Below, piece after piece: positions 1 through 6,263 of a DNA stretch of 9,141 bases; the first letter of the stretch is position 1; every line of letters starts with the position of its first letter. The position numbers were made by a program, and so were the translations under genes. The notes below the pieces were generated by a model that worked only from the letters and a program-made list of their open reading frames with translations, had not been told where the DNA came from and ran no database searches. This DNA is from an uncultured Actinomycetes bacterium (GTDB lineage Bacteria > Actinomycetota > Acidimicrobiia > Acidimicrobiales > Ilumatobacteraceae), in NCBI GenBank assembly GCA_903925985.1, contig CAIYHK010000352.1:1-9141 (forward strand), in the 5' to 3' direction.

Positions 1-509
1 CCAGTCGTTTGACCACACGCGCCCCAATCGGCACCGCACTTCGCGAGGTCATAAGTGGCAAGAGCATTGTGTTGTTAGTTGGTGGCCTTGTGATCGGTGG
101 TGTTGCCGCAGCCGAAACACTGAGCCCGGTAAAGCCGCTATTCATCGACCTATTCACTGGATTCCTTGTTCTGTTTCTCCTTGATCTCGGCGCCACAGCG
201 GGTCGAAGATTCGGAGATCTGCGTCACTACGGATTCAGACTGGTTGTCTTCGCGATTGGAATTCCGTTGGTATTTGGGTCACTTGCCACCGTCGTTGGCG
301 TCGTCGCCGACATGTCAACTGGTGGTGCAGCAGTAATCGGTGCAATGGCTGCGAGCGCTAGTTACATCGCCGCACCAGCGGCAGTTCGGGTCGGCATTCC
401 CCAAGCCAACCTTGGTGTCTGTCTTGGTGCATCACTGGCTGTGACGTTTCCGTTCAACCTGGTGATTGGGATTCCGCTTTACAGCGAGATCGCCGTGTTG
501 GTCTCTTAG
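1..509 (+). CDS. SbtA-type sodium-dependent bicarbonate permease, C-terminal half (5' partial)
   Basis: This is the C-terminal part of an integral membrane transporter of the SbtA family (formerly DUF897), which imports bicarbonate with sodium across the cytoplasmic membrane. The reading frame is open to the left edge. The TTG at position 9 is therefore probably not the true start, and about half of a usual 320-370-residue protein is missing. What remains is a series of hydrophobic helices with short charged loops (such as [12 protein letters not shown]). It ends in the stretch most typical of the family: [14 protein letters not shown], then [19 protein letters not shown] close to the C-terminus. 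The substrate is inferred from the family. In heterotrophs such proteins may supply bicarbonate to carboxylases. No PII-like sbtB gene is visible, although it could lie upstream. The stop codon overlaps the sucD stop on the other strand. Confidence 0.8.
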   Translation, partial: SRLTTRAPIGTALREVISGKSIVLLVGGLVIGGVAAAETLSPVKPLFIDLFTGFLVLFLLDLGATAGRRFGDLRHYGFRLVVFAIGIPLVFGSLATVVGVVADMSTGGAAVIGAMAASASYIAAPAAVRVGIPQANLGVCLGASLAVTFPFNLVIGIPLYSEIAVLVS

Positions 510-1405
510 CGAAGACCCGCCACGATCTCTGCCATCAACGAACCTGCTTCGGTGGGGTTGAGTCCCACCTTCACACCTGCGGCACGAAGAGCGTCCATCT
601 TGCCTTGGGCAGTTCCTTTGCCACCTGACACGATTGCGCCGGCGTGACCCATCTTCTTTCCTGCTGGAGCTGTTACGCCCGCGATGTAAGCACTCATCGG
701 CTTGGTCACGTTCTTCTTGATGAACTCAGCTGCTTCTTCTTCAGCTGAACCACCGATTTCTCCGATCATGATGATCGCGTGGGTTTCAGGATCCTTTTCG
801 AATTCAGCGAGACAATCGACAAACGAGGTTCCAGGTACGGGGTCACCGCCGATACCGACACATGTGCTGACACCGATGCCCTTTTGCTTCAGTTCATAAA
901 GCGCCTGATAGGTAAGAGTTCCAGAACGCGAAACAATGCCGACATTGGGTCCCTTCACAGAGGGGAGCTCAGCGATCTCGCCAGCCGTAATGCCGATGTT
1001 GCACTTACCTGGACTGATGATTCCAGGGCAGTTGGGGCCGAGCAAACGAGTGCCAGGAAAATCGCGCTGCAGAGTGTTGAACACGCGCGCTTCATCTTGG
1101 GCTGGAATGCCCTCAGTGATGCACACAATGAATCGCACACCCGCCATAGCGGCTTCGAGAATTGCTGCGGGCGCTGCCTTTGGTGGCACGGCGATGAACG
1201 ACGCGTCAGCACCGGTTGCCTTCACTGCATCGGCGACCGAATCAAACACGGGAATGCCTTCAACGTCTTGGCCGCCCTTGCCTGGTGTTACACCACCAAC
1301 GACTTGCGTTCCATAAGCGCGATTACGCAGGCCATGAAATTTGCCCTGTCCTCCGGTCAGACCTTGAACAATGACCTTGGTGTTTTCGTTAACAAAAATT
1401 GCCAT
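506..1405 (-). CDS. sucD: Succinyl-CoA ligase (ADP/GDP-forming) alpha subunit
   Basis: SucD pairs with SucC to interconvert succinyl-CoA and succinate with formation of ATP or GTP, in the cytoplasmic TCA cycle. The 299 residues match the usual length of about 290-300. An N-terminal CoA-binding Rossmann domain opens with [18 protein letters not shown]. It is followed by [13 protein letters not shown] (about 121-133), SRSGTLTYQ (159-167), GIGGDP (184-189) and GEIGG (215-219). The histidine that is phosphorylated during catalysis is His254, in [17 protein letters not shown]. The start is ATG, with a GGAA ribosome-binding element about 8 nt upstream in the 12-nt gap after sucC. It is the last gene of the operon, and its TAA stop lies inside the stop region of the convergent permease gene. 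No room is left for a free-standing terminator. Confidence 0.97.
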   Translation of the reverse strand: MAIFVNENTKVIVQGLTGGQGKFHGLRNRAYGTQVVGGVTPGKGGQDVEGIPVFDSVADAVKATGADASFIAVPPKAAPAAILEAAMAGVRFIVCITEGIPAQDEARVFNTLQRDFPGTRLLGPNCPGIISPGKCNIGITAGEIAELPSVKGPNVGIVSRSGTLTYQALYELKQKGIGVSTCVGIGGDPVPGTSFVDCLAEFEKDPETHAIIMIGEIGGSAEEEAAEFIKKNVTKPMSAYIAGVTAPAGKKMGHAGAIVSGGKGTAQGKMDALRAAGVKVGLNPTEAGSLMAEIVAGLR

Positions 1406-1417
1406 GTCGAGTGTTCC

Positions 1418-2566
1418 TTACTTCTTCGCCAACTCGACAGCTGCTTTAGCGGCTTCGAGCATGGTTGGTTTGCTTGTCAGTTTTGATTCGGGGATGCCCG
1501 CGTTCTTCAAGATCTCGCGACCCTCTTCGGCATTGGTGCCGTCAAGACGAATCACGATTGGAGCACGGAGATCAACACGGCTAAGCGCTTCAACGATTCC
1601 CTTAGCTACTTCTTCGCCACGTGTGATGCCACCGAAGATGTTGATAAAGATGCTCTTCACGTTCTTGTCGAAGTTAATGACCTCAAGTGCGCCAGCCATC
1701 TGATCTGCGTTGGCTCCGCCACCGATGTCAAGGAAGTTGGCAGCCGTGCCACCAACTTGGTTCACCACGTCGAGCGTGCTCATGGCAAGGCCAGCACCAT
1801 TGGCGATGATTCCCACAGTGCCGTCGAGACCGATGTACTGAAGATCCTTTTCTCGCGCTAGTTGCTCACGTGCATCGAGTTCTTCAGTAGCGCGGTACTC
1901 GTCCCACTCAGGATGACGGAATGCAGCGTTGTTATCCAGCGAAACCTTGGCATCAAGCGCATGCACTTCACCAGTTGGCTTCAGAATCAATGGGTTGATC
2001 TCAGCGAGATCACAATCACCCTCGGTGAAGCAGCGATAAAGCTTCACAAGAATCGATGCCACACCATCTTGCGCCTTTGCCGGGATCTTTGCATCCACCG
2101 CTGCTTTCTTGGCGGTGGCCTCATCCAATCCAGTAACGGGATTGATGTGCAGTTTGACGATTGCGTCGGGATCACGCTCGGCAACTTCCTCAATGTCAAC
2201 GCCGCCTTGAGCAGACAACATCAGAAGGTGCTGCTTTGCCGCACGATCAAGAGTGAATGACGCGTAGTACTCCTCGTCAATGTCCGATGCGTGTTCAATC
2301 CATACGCGCTTAACCACGTGGCCCTTGATGTCCATGCCGAGAATGTTCCCTGCGTGCAAGCGAACCTCATCGGCATTGTTGGCAAGCTTGATGCCGCCGG
2401 CCTTACCGCGACCACCAACTTGAACCTGAGCTTTCACAACAACTGGATACCCAGAAGCTTCAGCGACCTTTACGGATTCCTCCACGGTGTCAGCTGGCCC
2501 GCCGGGCGAAACCGGGATGTCAAAACGGGCGAAGTATTGCTTGCCCTGATACTCAAAAAGGTCCAC
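1418..2566 (-). CDS. sucC: Succinyl-CoA ligase (ADP/GDP-forming) beta subunit
   Basis: SucC is the nucleotide-binding subunit of succinyl-CoA synthetase. It has 382 residues, normal for the family. The N-terminal ATP-grasp domain starts with the typical DLFEYQGKQYFARF. It contains QVQVGGRGKAGG (about 47-58) and the metal-binding region EINPLILKPTGEVHALDAKVSLDNNA (in pieces across 189-214). The C-terminal ligase domain has GTVGIIANGAGLAM (249-262), FLDIGGGA (278-285) and the signature INIFGGITRGEEVAKGI (308-324). Nucleotide preference (ADP or GDP) cannot be told from this reading. The start is GTG, supported by a strong GGAAGGAT ribosome-binding site 6 nt upstream. That site lies in the last codons and stop of the preceding gene, so the two are probably translationally coupled. 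sucD follows after 12 nt. Confidence 0.97.
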   Translation of the reverse strand: MDLFEYQGKQYFARFDIPVSPGGPADTVEESVKVAEASGYPVVVKAQVQVGGRGKAGGIKLANNADEVRLHAGNILGMDIKGHVVKRVWIEHASDIDEEYYASFTLDRAAKQHLLMLSAQGGVDIEEVAERDPDAIVKLHINPVTGLDEATAKKAAVDAKIPAKAQDGVASILVKLYRCFTEGDCDLAEINPLILKPTGEVHALDAKVSLDNNAAFRHPEWDEYRATEELDAREQLAREKDLQYIGLDGTVGIIANGAGLAMSTLDVVNQVGGTAANFLDIGGGANADQMAGALEVINFDKNVKSIFINIFGGITRGEEVAKGIVEALSRVDLRAPIVIRLDGTNAEEGREILKNAGIPESKLTSKPTMLEAAKAAVELAKK

Positions 2567-2570
2567 TTAC

Positions 2571-2975
2571 TTATCCTTCCTTCGTGTCGAGAGCACTCTC
2601 GAGCCACTCACTGATAGCCCGCAGCGATGAGCCCGGGCCGAAAACTTCTGAGACGCCTTGCTCGCGCAACTTGCGCGCATCGGCATCAGGGATCACTCCA
2701 CCGCCAAAGACGAGGATCTCGTCCATGCCGCGGGCTTTAAGTTCTTCCATCACCCTCGGGAACAGGGTGAGGTGAGCACCAGACAACAAAGACAGCCCAA
2801 CGGCGTCTACGTCCTCCTGCAGAGCCGCTTCAGCTATCTGCTCAGGGGTCTGATGGAGTCCGGTGTAAATCACCTCAAATCCATGATCGCGAAGGGCTCG
2901 GGTGATTGTCTTGGCACCACGATCGTGTCCATCCAGACCCGGCTTTGCCACCACTACTCGGTACGTACGCTTCAC
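2571..2975 (-). CDS. Methylmalonyl-CoA mutase small (B12-binding, C-terminal domain) subunit
   Basis: This 134-residue protein is a stand-alone cobalamin-binding domain, as in the split acyl-CoA mutases. It opens with RVVVAKPGLDGHDRGAKT, which holds the DxHxxG motif (Asp15, His17, Gly20). His17 is the lower axial ligand of the cobalt. Further family hallmarks are VIYTGLHQTPEQIAEAALQE, VGLSLLSGAHLTLFP (Ser-x-Leu and SGAH line the nucleotide tail pocket) and VFGGGVIP. With a separate large subunit it would convert (R)-methylmalonyl-CoA to succinyl-CoA. Isobutyryl-CoA or 2-hydroxyisobutyryl-CoA mutase small subunits look alike. The adjacent sucCD, which uses succinyl-CoA, favours the methylmalonyl enzyme. 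The start is GTG without a clear Shine-Dalgarno sequence. It is the first gene of the operon, 4 nt before sucC. Confidence 0.88.
   Translation of the reverse strand: MKRTYRVVVAKPGLDGHDRGAKTITRALRDHGFEVIYTGLHQTPEQIAEAALQEDVDAVGLSLLSGAHLTLFPRVMEELKARGMDEILVFGGGVIPDADARKLREQGVSEVFGPGSSLRAISEWLESALDTKEG
2573..2580 (-). promoter_or_regulatory. Ribosome-binding site of sucC, inside the end of the upstream gene
   Basis: On the minus strand this reads GGAAGGAT, a near-perfect anti-16S match, 6 nt before the GTG start at 2566. It supports that start and overlaps the last codons and stop codon of the B12-binding subunit gene. Confidence 0.7.
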
Positions 2976-2990
2976 GAATGTAAGACACTA
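2976..2990 (-). promoter_or_regulatory. Possible -10 element and near-leaderless start of the mutase-sucCD operon
   Basis: The minus strand reads TAGTGT (2985-2990), 9 nt before the GTG start of the mutase subunit, and no Shine-Dalgarno sequence lies between. A TANNNT box at this distance would give a transcript with little or no leader, common in actinobacteria. No good -35 box was found, so this is tentative. Confidence 0.3.
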
Positions 2991-2991
2991 G

Positions 2992-3010
2992 GTGCCTCAG
3001 GTGGAGGCGT
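2992..3010. repeat. Small inverted repeat in the divergent promoter region
   Basis: GCCTC (2994-2998) and GAGGC (3004-3008) form a perfect 5-bp inverted repeat around a 5-base loop. The stem can be extended by two G-U pairs in RNA. It overlaps a short direct repeat, AGGTG, at 2990-2994 and 2999-3003. It lies between the divergent mutase operon and the membrane-protein gene, where a regulator would bind, but it is short enough to be chance. Confidence 0.3.
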
Positions 3011-3041
3011 ACTAACTGAAATCTCCTGCCACACTGAAGGG

Positions 3042-3545
3042 GTGCAAAGGCAGAACCCCCGCCCATTCCGATTCAAGTCCCCATTGGCGCGAGCCGTTAT
3101 GCCAGTCCTGGCGGGGATCCTCTTTTTCGCCACGATGTTTGGCCTCACCTGGCTGGTTGCGGCATACATCTCAGATCGGGGCGAGAACATCACAAATCTT
3201 GGTGATCCCATATTCAAAATCGGTTCCGTGGACCGTTGGGCTGAATCGGTGGCTGAGGATGGCCCGATCATTTACCCCGACCTGCGGGACCCTGAAGGCA
3301 CTCGCGCAATCGTGGTCGATCACCAAGGCGACGACCCCGCCACGGGTTGGCGTGTTTTCTACACCTACCCCGCTGACCGAGATTCAACCTGCCAAGTAGA
3401 ACAGCGTGAACGTACTCGAACCTTCACCGATTGTGATGGCCGTGAACTCGACATCGAGGATTTGAAGCGCCCCTTGGATGTGCGACCAATTGTTGAGAAT
3501 CGAAAGACTCTCTACATCGACTTGCGTCAGGATCCGACGCCGTAA
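3042..3545 (+). CDS. Small membrane-anchored protein with a degenerate Rieske-like outer domain
   Basis: Function unknown. A short basic N-terminus (about residues 1-18) precedes one transmembrane segment (about 19-43, rich in Leu, Phe, Ala and Val). The remaining 125 residues are hydrophilic and probably lie outside the membrane. They contain VVDHQGDDPATGWRVFYTYP, then two cysteines (Cys117 and Cys131) and an ending like LDVRPIVENRKTLYIDLR. The order of these elements resembles a Rieske domain, but the two histidines and two of the four cysteines needed for a 2Fe-2S cluster are missing. This reading is my inference. I chose the GTG start at 3042 because it keeps the basic leader before the membrane segment. 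A GAAGG lies only 1 nt upstream, so initiation may be leaderless. The ATG at 3099 is an alternative that would remove the basic leader. The longer open frame upstream is antisense to the mutase gene. The 3' end overlaps the flavodoxin gene by 19 nt. Confidence 0.7.
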   Translation: MQRQNPRPFRFKSPLARAVMPVLAGILFFATMFGLTWLVAAYISDRGENITNLGDPIFKIGSVDRWAESVAEDGPIIYPDLRDPEGTRAIVVDHQGDDPATGWRVFYTYPADRDSTCQVEQRERTRTFTDCDGRELDIEDLKRPLDVRPIVENRKTLYIDLRQDPTP

Positions 3546-3967
3546 CTCGGAATCGCGTCAATTAAGCGTGCGGCAAACTCCTCGCTGTGCTCTGCGAGTT
3601 TGCCGCGATGAATAGTTAAACCACCGAGCACCTCAGCGCCGCGTCCCGAGACCGCGATGGTCATCTTGTCGAGGGTTGAACCTGAGTTCAGCGCGTATGT
3701 GCAGAACACTGCAGCTTTCTTGCCGCGCATGACAGGAAGATTGTTGATGTTCCCAATACCAAACGGTGCCTGACCAACTACGAAGAGTCCGTGCACCCAA
3801 GTACCAACTACAACAAGATCCGCTTCTTGGATCGCAGCATGGTTTGGCTTCTTAACAGGATCAAGGCCCGTGATCTGCCAGTTTTCCTGCTGCAGGTTGG
3901 ACGCGATCGCTTCTGCTGCTTTCCAAGTGTTTCCGGTGAGACTCTCGACAAGAATTGCTGCCTTCAT
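3527..3967 (-). CDS. Flavodoxin-domain protein
   Basis: A 146-residue protein with a flavodoxin fold, expected to bind FMN and carry electrons in the cytoplasm. The phosphate-binding loop is ESLTGNT (residues 8-14) right after the first beta strand (KAAILV). A second loop, GTWVHGLFVVGQAP (about 55-68), and a third, CTYALNSGSTLD (about 89-100), sit where flavodoxins contact the isoalloxazine ring. It is slightly short of typical flavodoxins but complete. The in-frame TTG at 3976 is 9 nt upstream. I chose the ATG at 3967, which directly precedes the first strand. It lies 43 nt after the helicase stop, so it may be read from that operon or from its own promoter. The partner is unknown. A role as electron donor to the nearby P450 is possible but unproven. 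Confidence 0.82.
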   Translation of the reverse strand: MKAAILVESLTGNTWKAAEAIASNLQQENWQITGLDPVKKPNHAAIQEADLVVVGTWVHGLFVVGQAPFGIGNINNLPVMRGKKAAVFCTYALNSGSTLDKMTIAVSGRGAEVLGGLTIHRGKLAEHSEEFAARLIDAIPSYGVGS

Positions 3968-3980
3968 ATTTACCAATCTA
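3968..3980 (-). promoter_or_regulatory. Possible -10 element of the flavodoxin gene
   Basis: On the minus strand TAGATT (3975-3980) stands 7 nt before the ATG at 3967. That spacing would place the transcript start on or next to the start codon (leaderless). There is no good Shine-Dalgarno sequence. TTGTGC about 15 nt further upstream is a weak -35 candidate. Confidence 0.3.
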
Positions 3981-4010
3981 GAGCGATTGACACTGGCACA
4001 ACGTTTTCAG

Positions 4011-6263
4011 TTAGTTCAGTTTTTCCAACGGCGCCCAGGTGAGCATCAGGTGCTTTGTACCGGCATCGACAAATCTGATGGTGACTTCGGCGTTGTCGCC
4101 AGCGCCCTTGATGTCGATGATGACACCTTCGCCAAATGTGGCATGCCTGACATCATCACCAACCCTTAGGCCTAGCTCTTGGGAGTTGGATGGTTTGGGA
4201 GTCCGTAGTGCAGCATTCACTTTGCGCTCGCGATTGCGCTCCCATGAATTGTCTTCGGATTCATCGTCGCGGCGGCGGTACTCAGGCACCCGACCCATTG
4301 CCCAATCGGTGCGCGCACGGTAACTGGCGCGATCTGAATCAATTGAGGAATCTACGTTGCCTTGGCGGTCAAACAACTCCTTTGGAACCTCATCCAGGAA
4401 GCGCGATGGGGGGTTGTACTGAGACTGGCCAAACAGTGAGCGGGTCCACGCATGCGTCACGCAAAGGCGCTCGCGCGCACGTGTAATTCCGACATAAGCG
4501 AGACGGCGTTCCTCTTCGAGTTCGGTTGGCTCCATGAGAGTACGTGAGTGTGGGAAAACGCCGTCTTCCATTCCCACGATGAAAACGACTGGGAATTCAA
4601 GACCCTTTGCTGCGTGCATGGTCATGAGCATCACGCGGTTATCAGCATCGATGTCATCTGTGTCGGCAACCAAAGCCACTTGTTCCAGAAACTCATCAAT
4701 CCTTGCGTACTCCTGGGCGGCTCCAATTAGTTCTTGCAGGTTCTCAATCCGGCCCGCGGCTTCAATGGTTTCTTCTGCTTCGAGTTCTTTTATATAACCC
4801 GTTGCTTCGAGAATCTGCCTTATCACTTCTGCGGGGGGTTCGTCCTGGCAGTCAGCCAACGAATCGATGACTTCCAAAAATGCAGCAATGCCCTTTACAG
4901 CGGGGCCACTGACACCAGCATCTTTTGCCCGGCGCATTGATTCGACAAAACCAATTCCATTGGTGAAAGCAAAGGCATCTAATTTGCGAATTGAAGTGTC
5001 ACCGATGCCACGCTTGGGCACATTCAAAACTCGTTTCACACTCATCTCATCCAACGGATTAACCACCGCACGCAAGTAGGCAATTACATCTTTGACTTCA
5101 CGACGGTCATAGAACTTTGTGCCGCCAATGATCTTGTACGGGATGCCGTAGTGCATTAGCTGCTCTTCAACTACTCGGCTTTGGGCATTGGCTCGATAAA
5201 ACACAGCCATCTCACGCCACTGCCGTGCATCTGCTTCGTGTTGTTCCTTGAGCTGTGATGCGACAAATCTTGCTTCGTCATATTCGTCACTTGCGTAGTA
5301 ACGAAGGATGCGATCACCGCCGCCCTTGTCTGTCCAAAGATGCTTTGGCTGACGGCCAACATTGTGCGAGATCACGGCATTGGCAGCATCAAGAATGTTT
5401 TGAGTGCTGCGGTAGTTCTGCGCAAGAACAATCGTGGTGGTGCGCCCACCGAATGCTCGGCTGAAGTCGTCGAGATTACGTGTATCAGCACCACGAAATG
5501 CATAAACAGACTGGTCTTGATCCCCGACTATGCACACGTTGCCGTGAACACCAGCGAGCATGAGGATGATCTCGTTTTGTGCAACGTTGGTGTCTTGGTA
5601 TTCATCGACGAGGATGTGTTGAAAGCGATCACGGTATGACTCCAGCACATCGGGAAATTCGGCGAATAGCTTTACTGTGAAGGTGAGCAAATCATCAAAG
5701 TCCATTGCGCCCGCGGTCTGCATGCGTCGCTGGTAGTCGGCATAGATCTCAGCGATCTTTTCGTACGCAGGATTGCTCAGATCAAGACCAGATGCCCGGC
5801 TTGGGGTTATGAGTTCGTTTTTCCAAAGACTGATTCGCGACTGCACCTGTTTTGCTGGAAATCGCTTGGGGTCAAGATCAAAATCGCGAATCACATTCGT
5901 GATGAGTCGCTTGGAATCATCTGAGTCATAAATCGAAAAGTTTCGTGGAAAGCCAAGGCGATCAGCGTTGGCTCGCAAGATACGCACACACGCCGCATGG
6001 AAAGTGCTCACCCACATCTGCTTGCCACCTGGACCAACGAGATCGATAACTCGATGACGCATCTCATCCGCTGCTTTGTTGGTGAACGTGATCGCCAAGA
6101 TCTGCATCGGATTGACCCCTGAGTCAATCAGGTGAGCAATGCGATGTGTGAGTACGCGGGTCTTGCCGGATCCAGCACCAGCAACGACGACCAAGGGCCC
6201 ACCACGGTGGACTACTGCGTCATATTGGTCAGGGTTGAGTCCTGAGAGATCGAGTGAAGTCAC
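4011..6263 (-). CDS. pcrA: UvrD/PcrA-type superfamily 1 DNA helicase
   Basis: An ATP-dependent 3'-5' helicase acting in nucleotide excision repair, replication restart and removal of blocked RNA polymerase. From the chosen start it has 750 residues, normal for the family. Motifs are in the expected order: LNPDQYDAVVH (Q motif, about 9-19), AGAGSGKT (Walker A, 28-35), AITFTNKAADEMR (Ia), VDEYQD (Walker B, 219-224), GDQDQSVYAFRGAD (III, 247-260), AQNYRST (IV), MTMHAAKGLEF (V, 547-557) and RRLAYVGITRARERL (VI). The last 55 residues (from LGLRVGDDVRHATFGEG) form the Tudor-like domain that binds RNA polymerase, after a charged linker. The GTG at 6263 overlaps the P450 stop as GTGA. A GTG at 6323 would add 20 residues inside the P450 gene. 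Homology with mycobacterial UvrD1 cannot separate these, since the conserved part begins after both. The gene carries no sign of damage. Confidence 0.95.
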   Translation of the reverse strand: MTSLDLSGLNPDQYDAVVHRGGPLVVVAGAGSGKTRVLTHRIAHLIDSGVNPMQILAITFTNKAADEMRHRVIDLVGPGGKQMWVSTFHAACVRILRANADRLGFPRNFSIYDSDDSKRLITNVIRDFDLDPKRFPAKQVQSRISLWKNELITPSRASGLDLSNPAYEKIAEIYADYQRRMQTAGAMDFDDLLTFTVKLFAEFPDVLESYRDRFQHILVDEYQDTNVAQNEIILMLAGVHGNVCIVGDQDQSVYAFRGADTRNLDDFSRAFGGRTTTIVLAQNYRSTQNILDAANAVISHNVGRQPKHLWTDKGGGDRILRYYASDEYDEARFVASQLKEQHEADARQWREMAVFYRANAQSRVVEEQLMHYGIPYKIIGGTKFYDRREVKDVIAYLRAVVNPLDEMSVKRVLNVPKRGIGDTSIRKLDAFAFTNGIGFVESMRRAKDAGVSGPAVKGIAAFLEVIDSLADCQDEPPAEVIRQILEATGYIKELEAEETIEAAGRIENLQELIGAAQEYARIDEFLEQVALVADTDDIDADNRVMLMTMHAAKGLEFPVVFIVGMEDGVFPHSRTLMEPTELEEERRLAYVGITRARERLCVTHAWTRSLFGQSQYNPPSRFLDEVPKELFDRQGNVDSSIDSDRASYRARTDWAMGRVPEYRRRDDESEDNSWERNRERKVNAALRTPKPSNSQELGLRVGDDVRHATFGEGVIIDIKGAGDNAEVTIRFVDAGTKHLMLTWAPLEKLN

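Noticed and set aside
9..11. TTG as the start of the permease gene
   Set aside because: The frame continues to the window edge and the protein from here is only half the family length, so it is a truncated gene.
779..1486. 235-residue open frame on the + strand across sucD
   Set aside because: It lies opposite a clear sucD, has no recognisable domain, and is rich in Cys, Trp and His as expected for an antisense reading.
2658..3041. Extended N-terminus of the membrane-protein gene reaching into the mutase gene
   Set aside because: The extra part is antisense to conserved B12-binding sequence. The plausible protein starts at GTG 3042, just before a basic leader and membrane segment.
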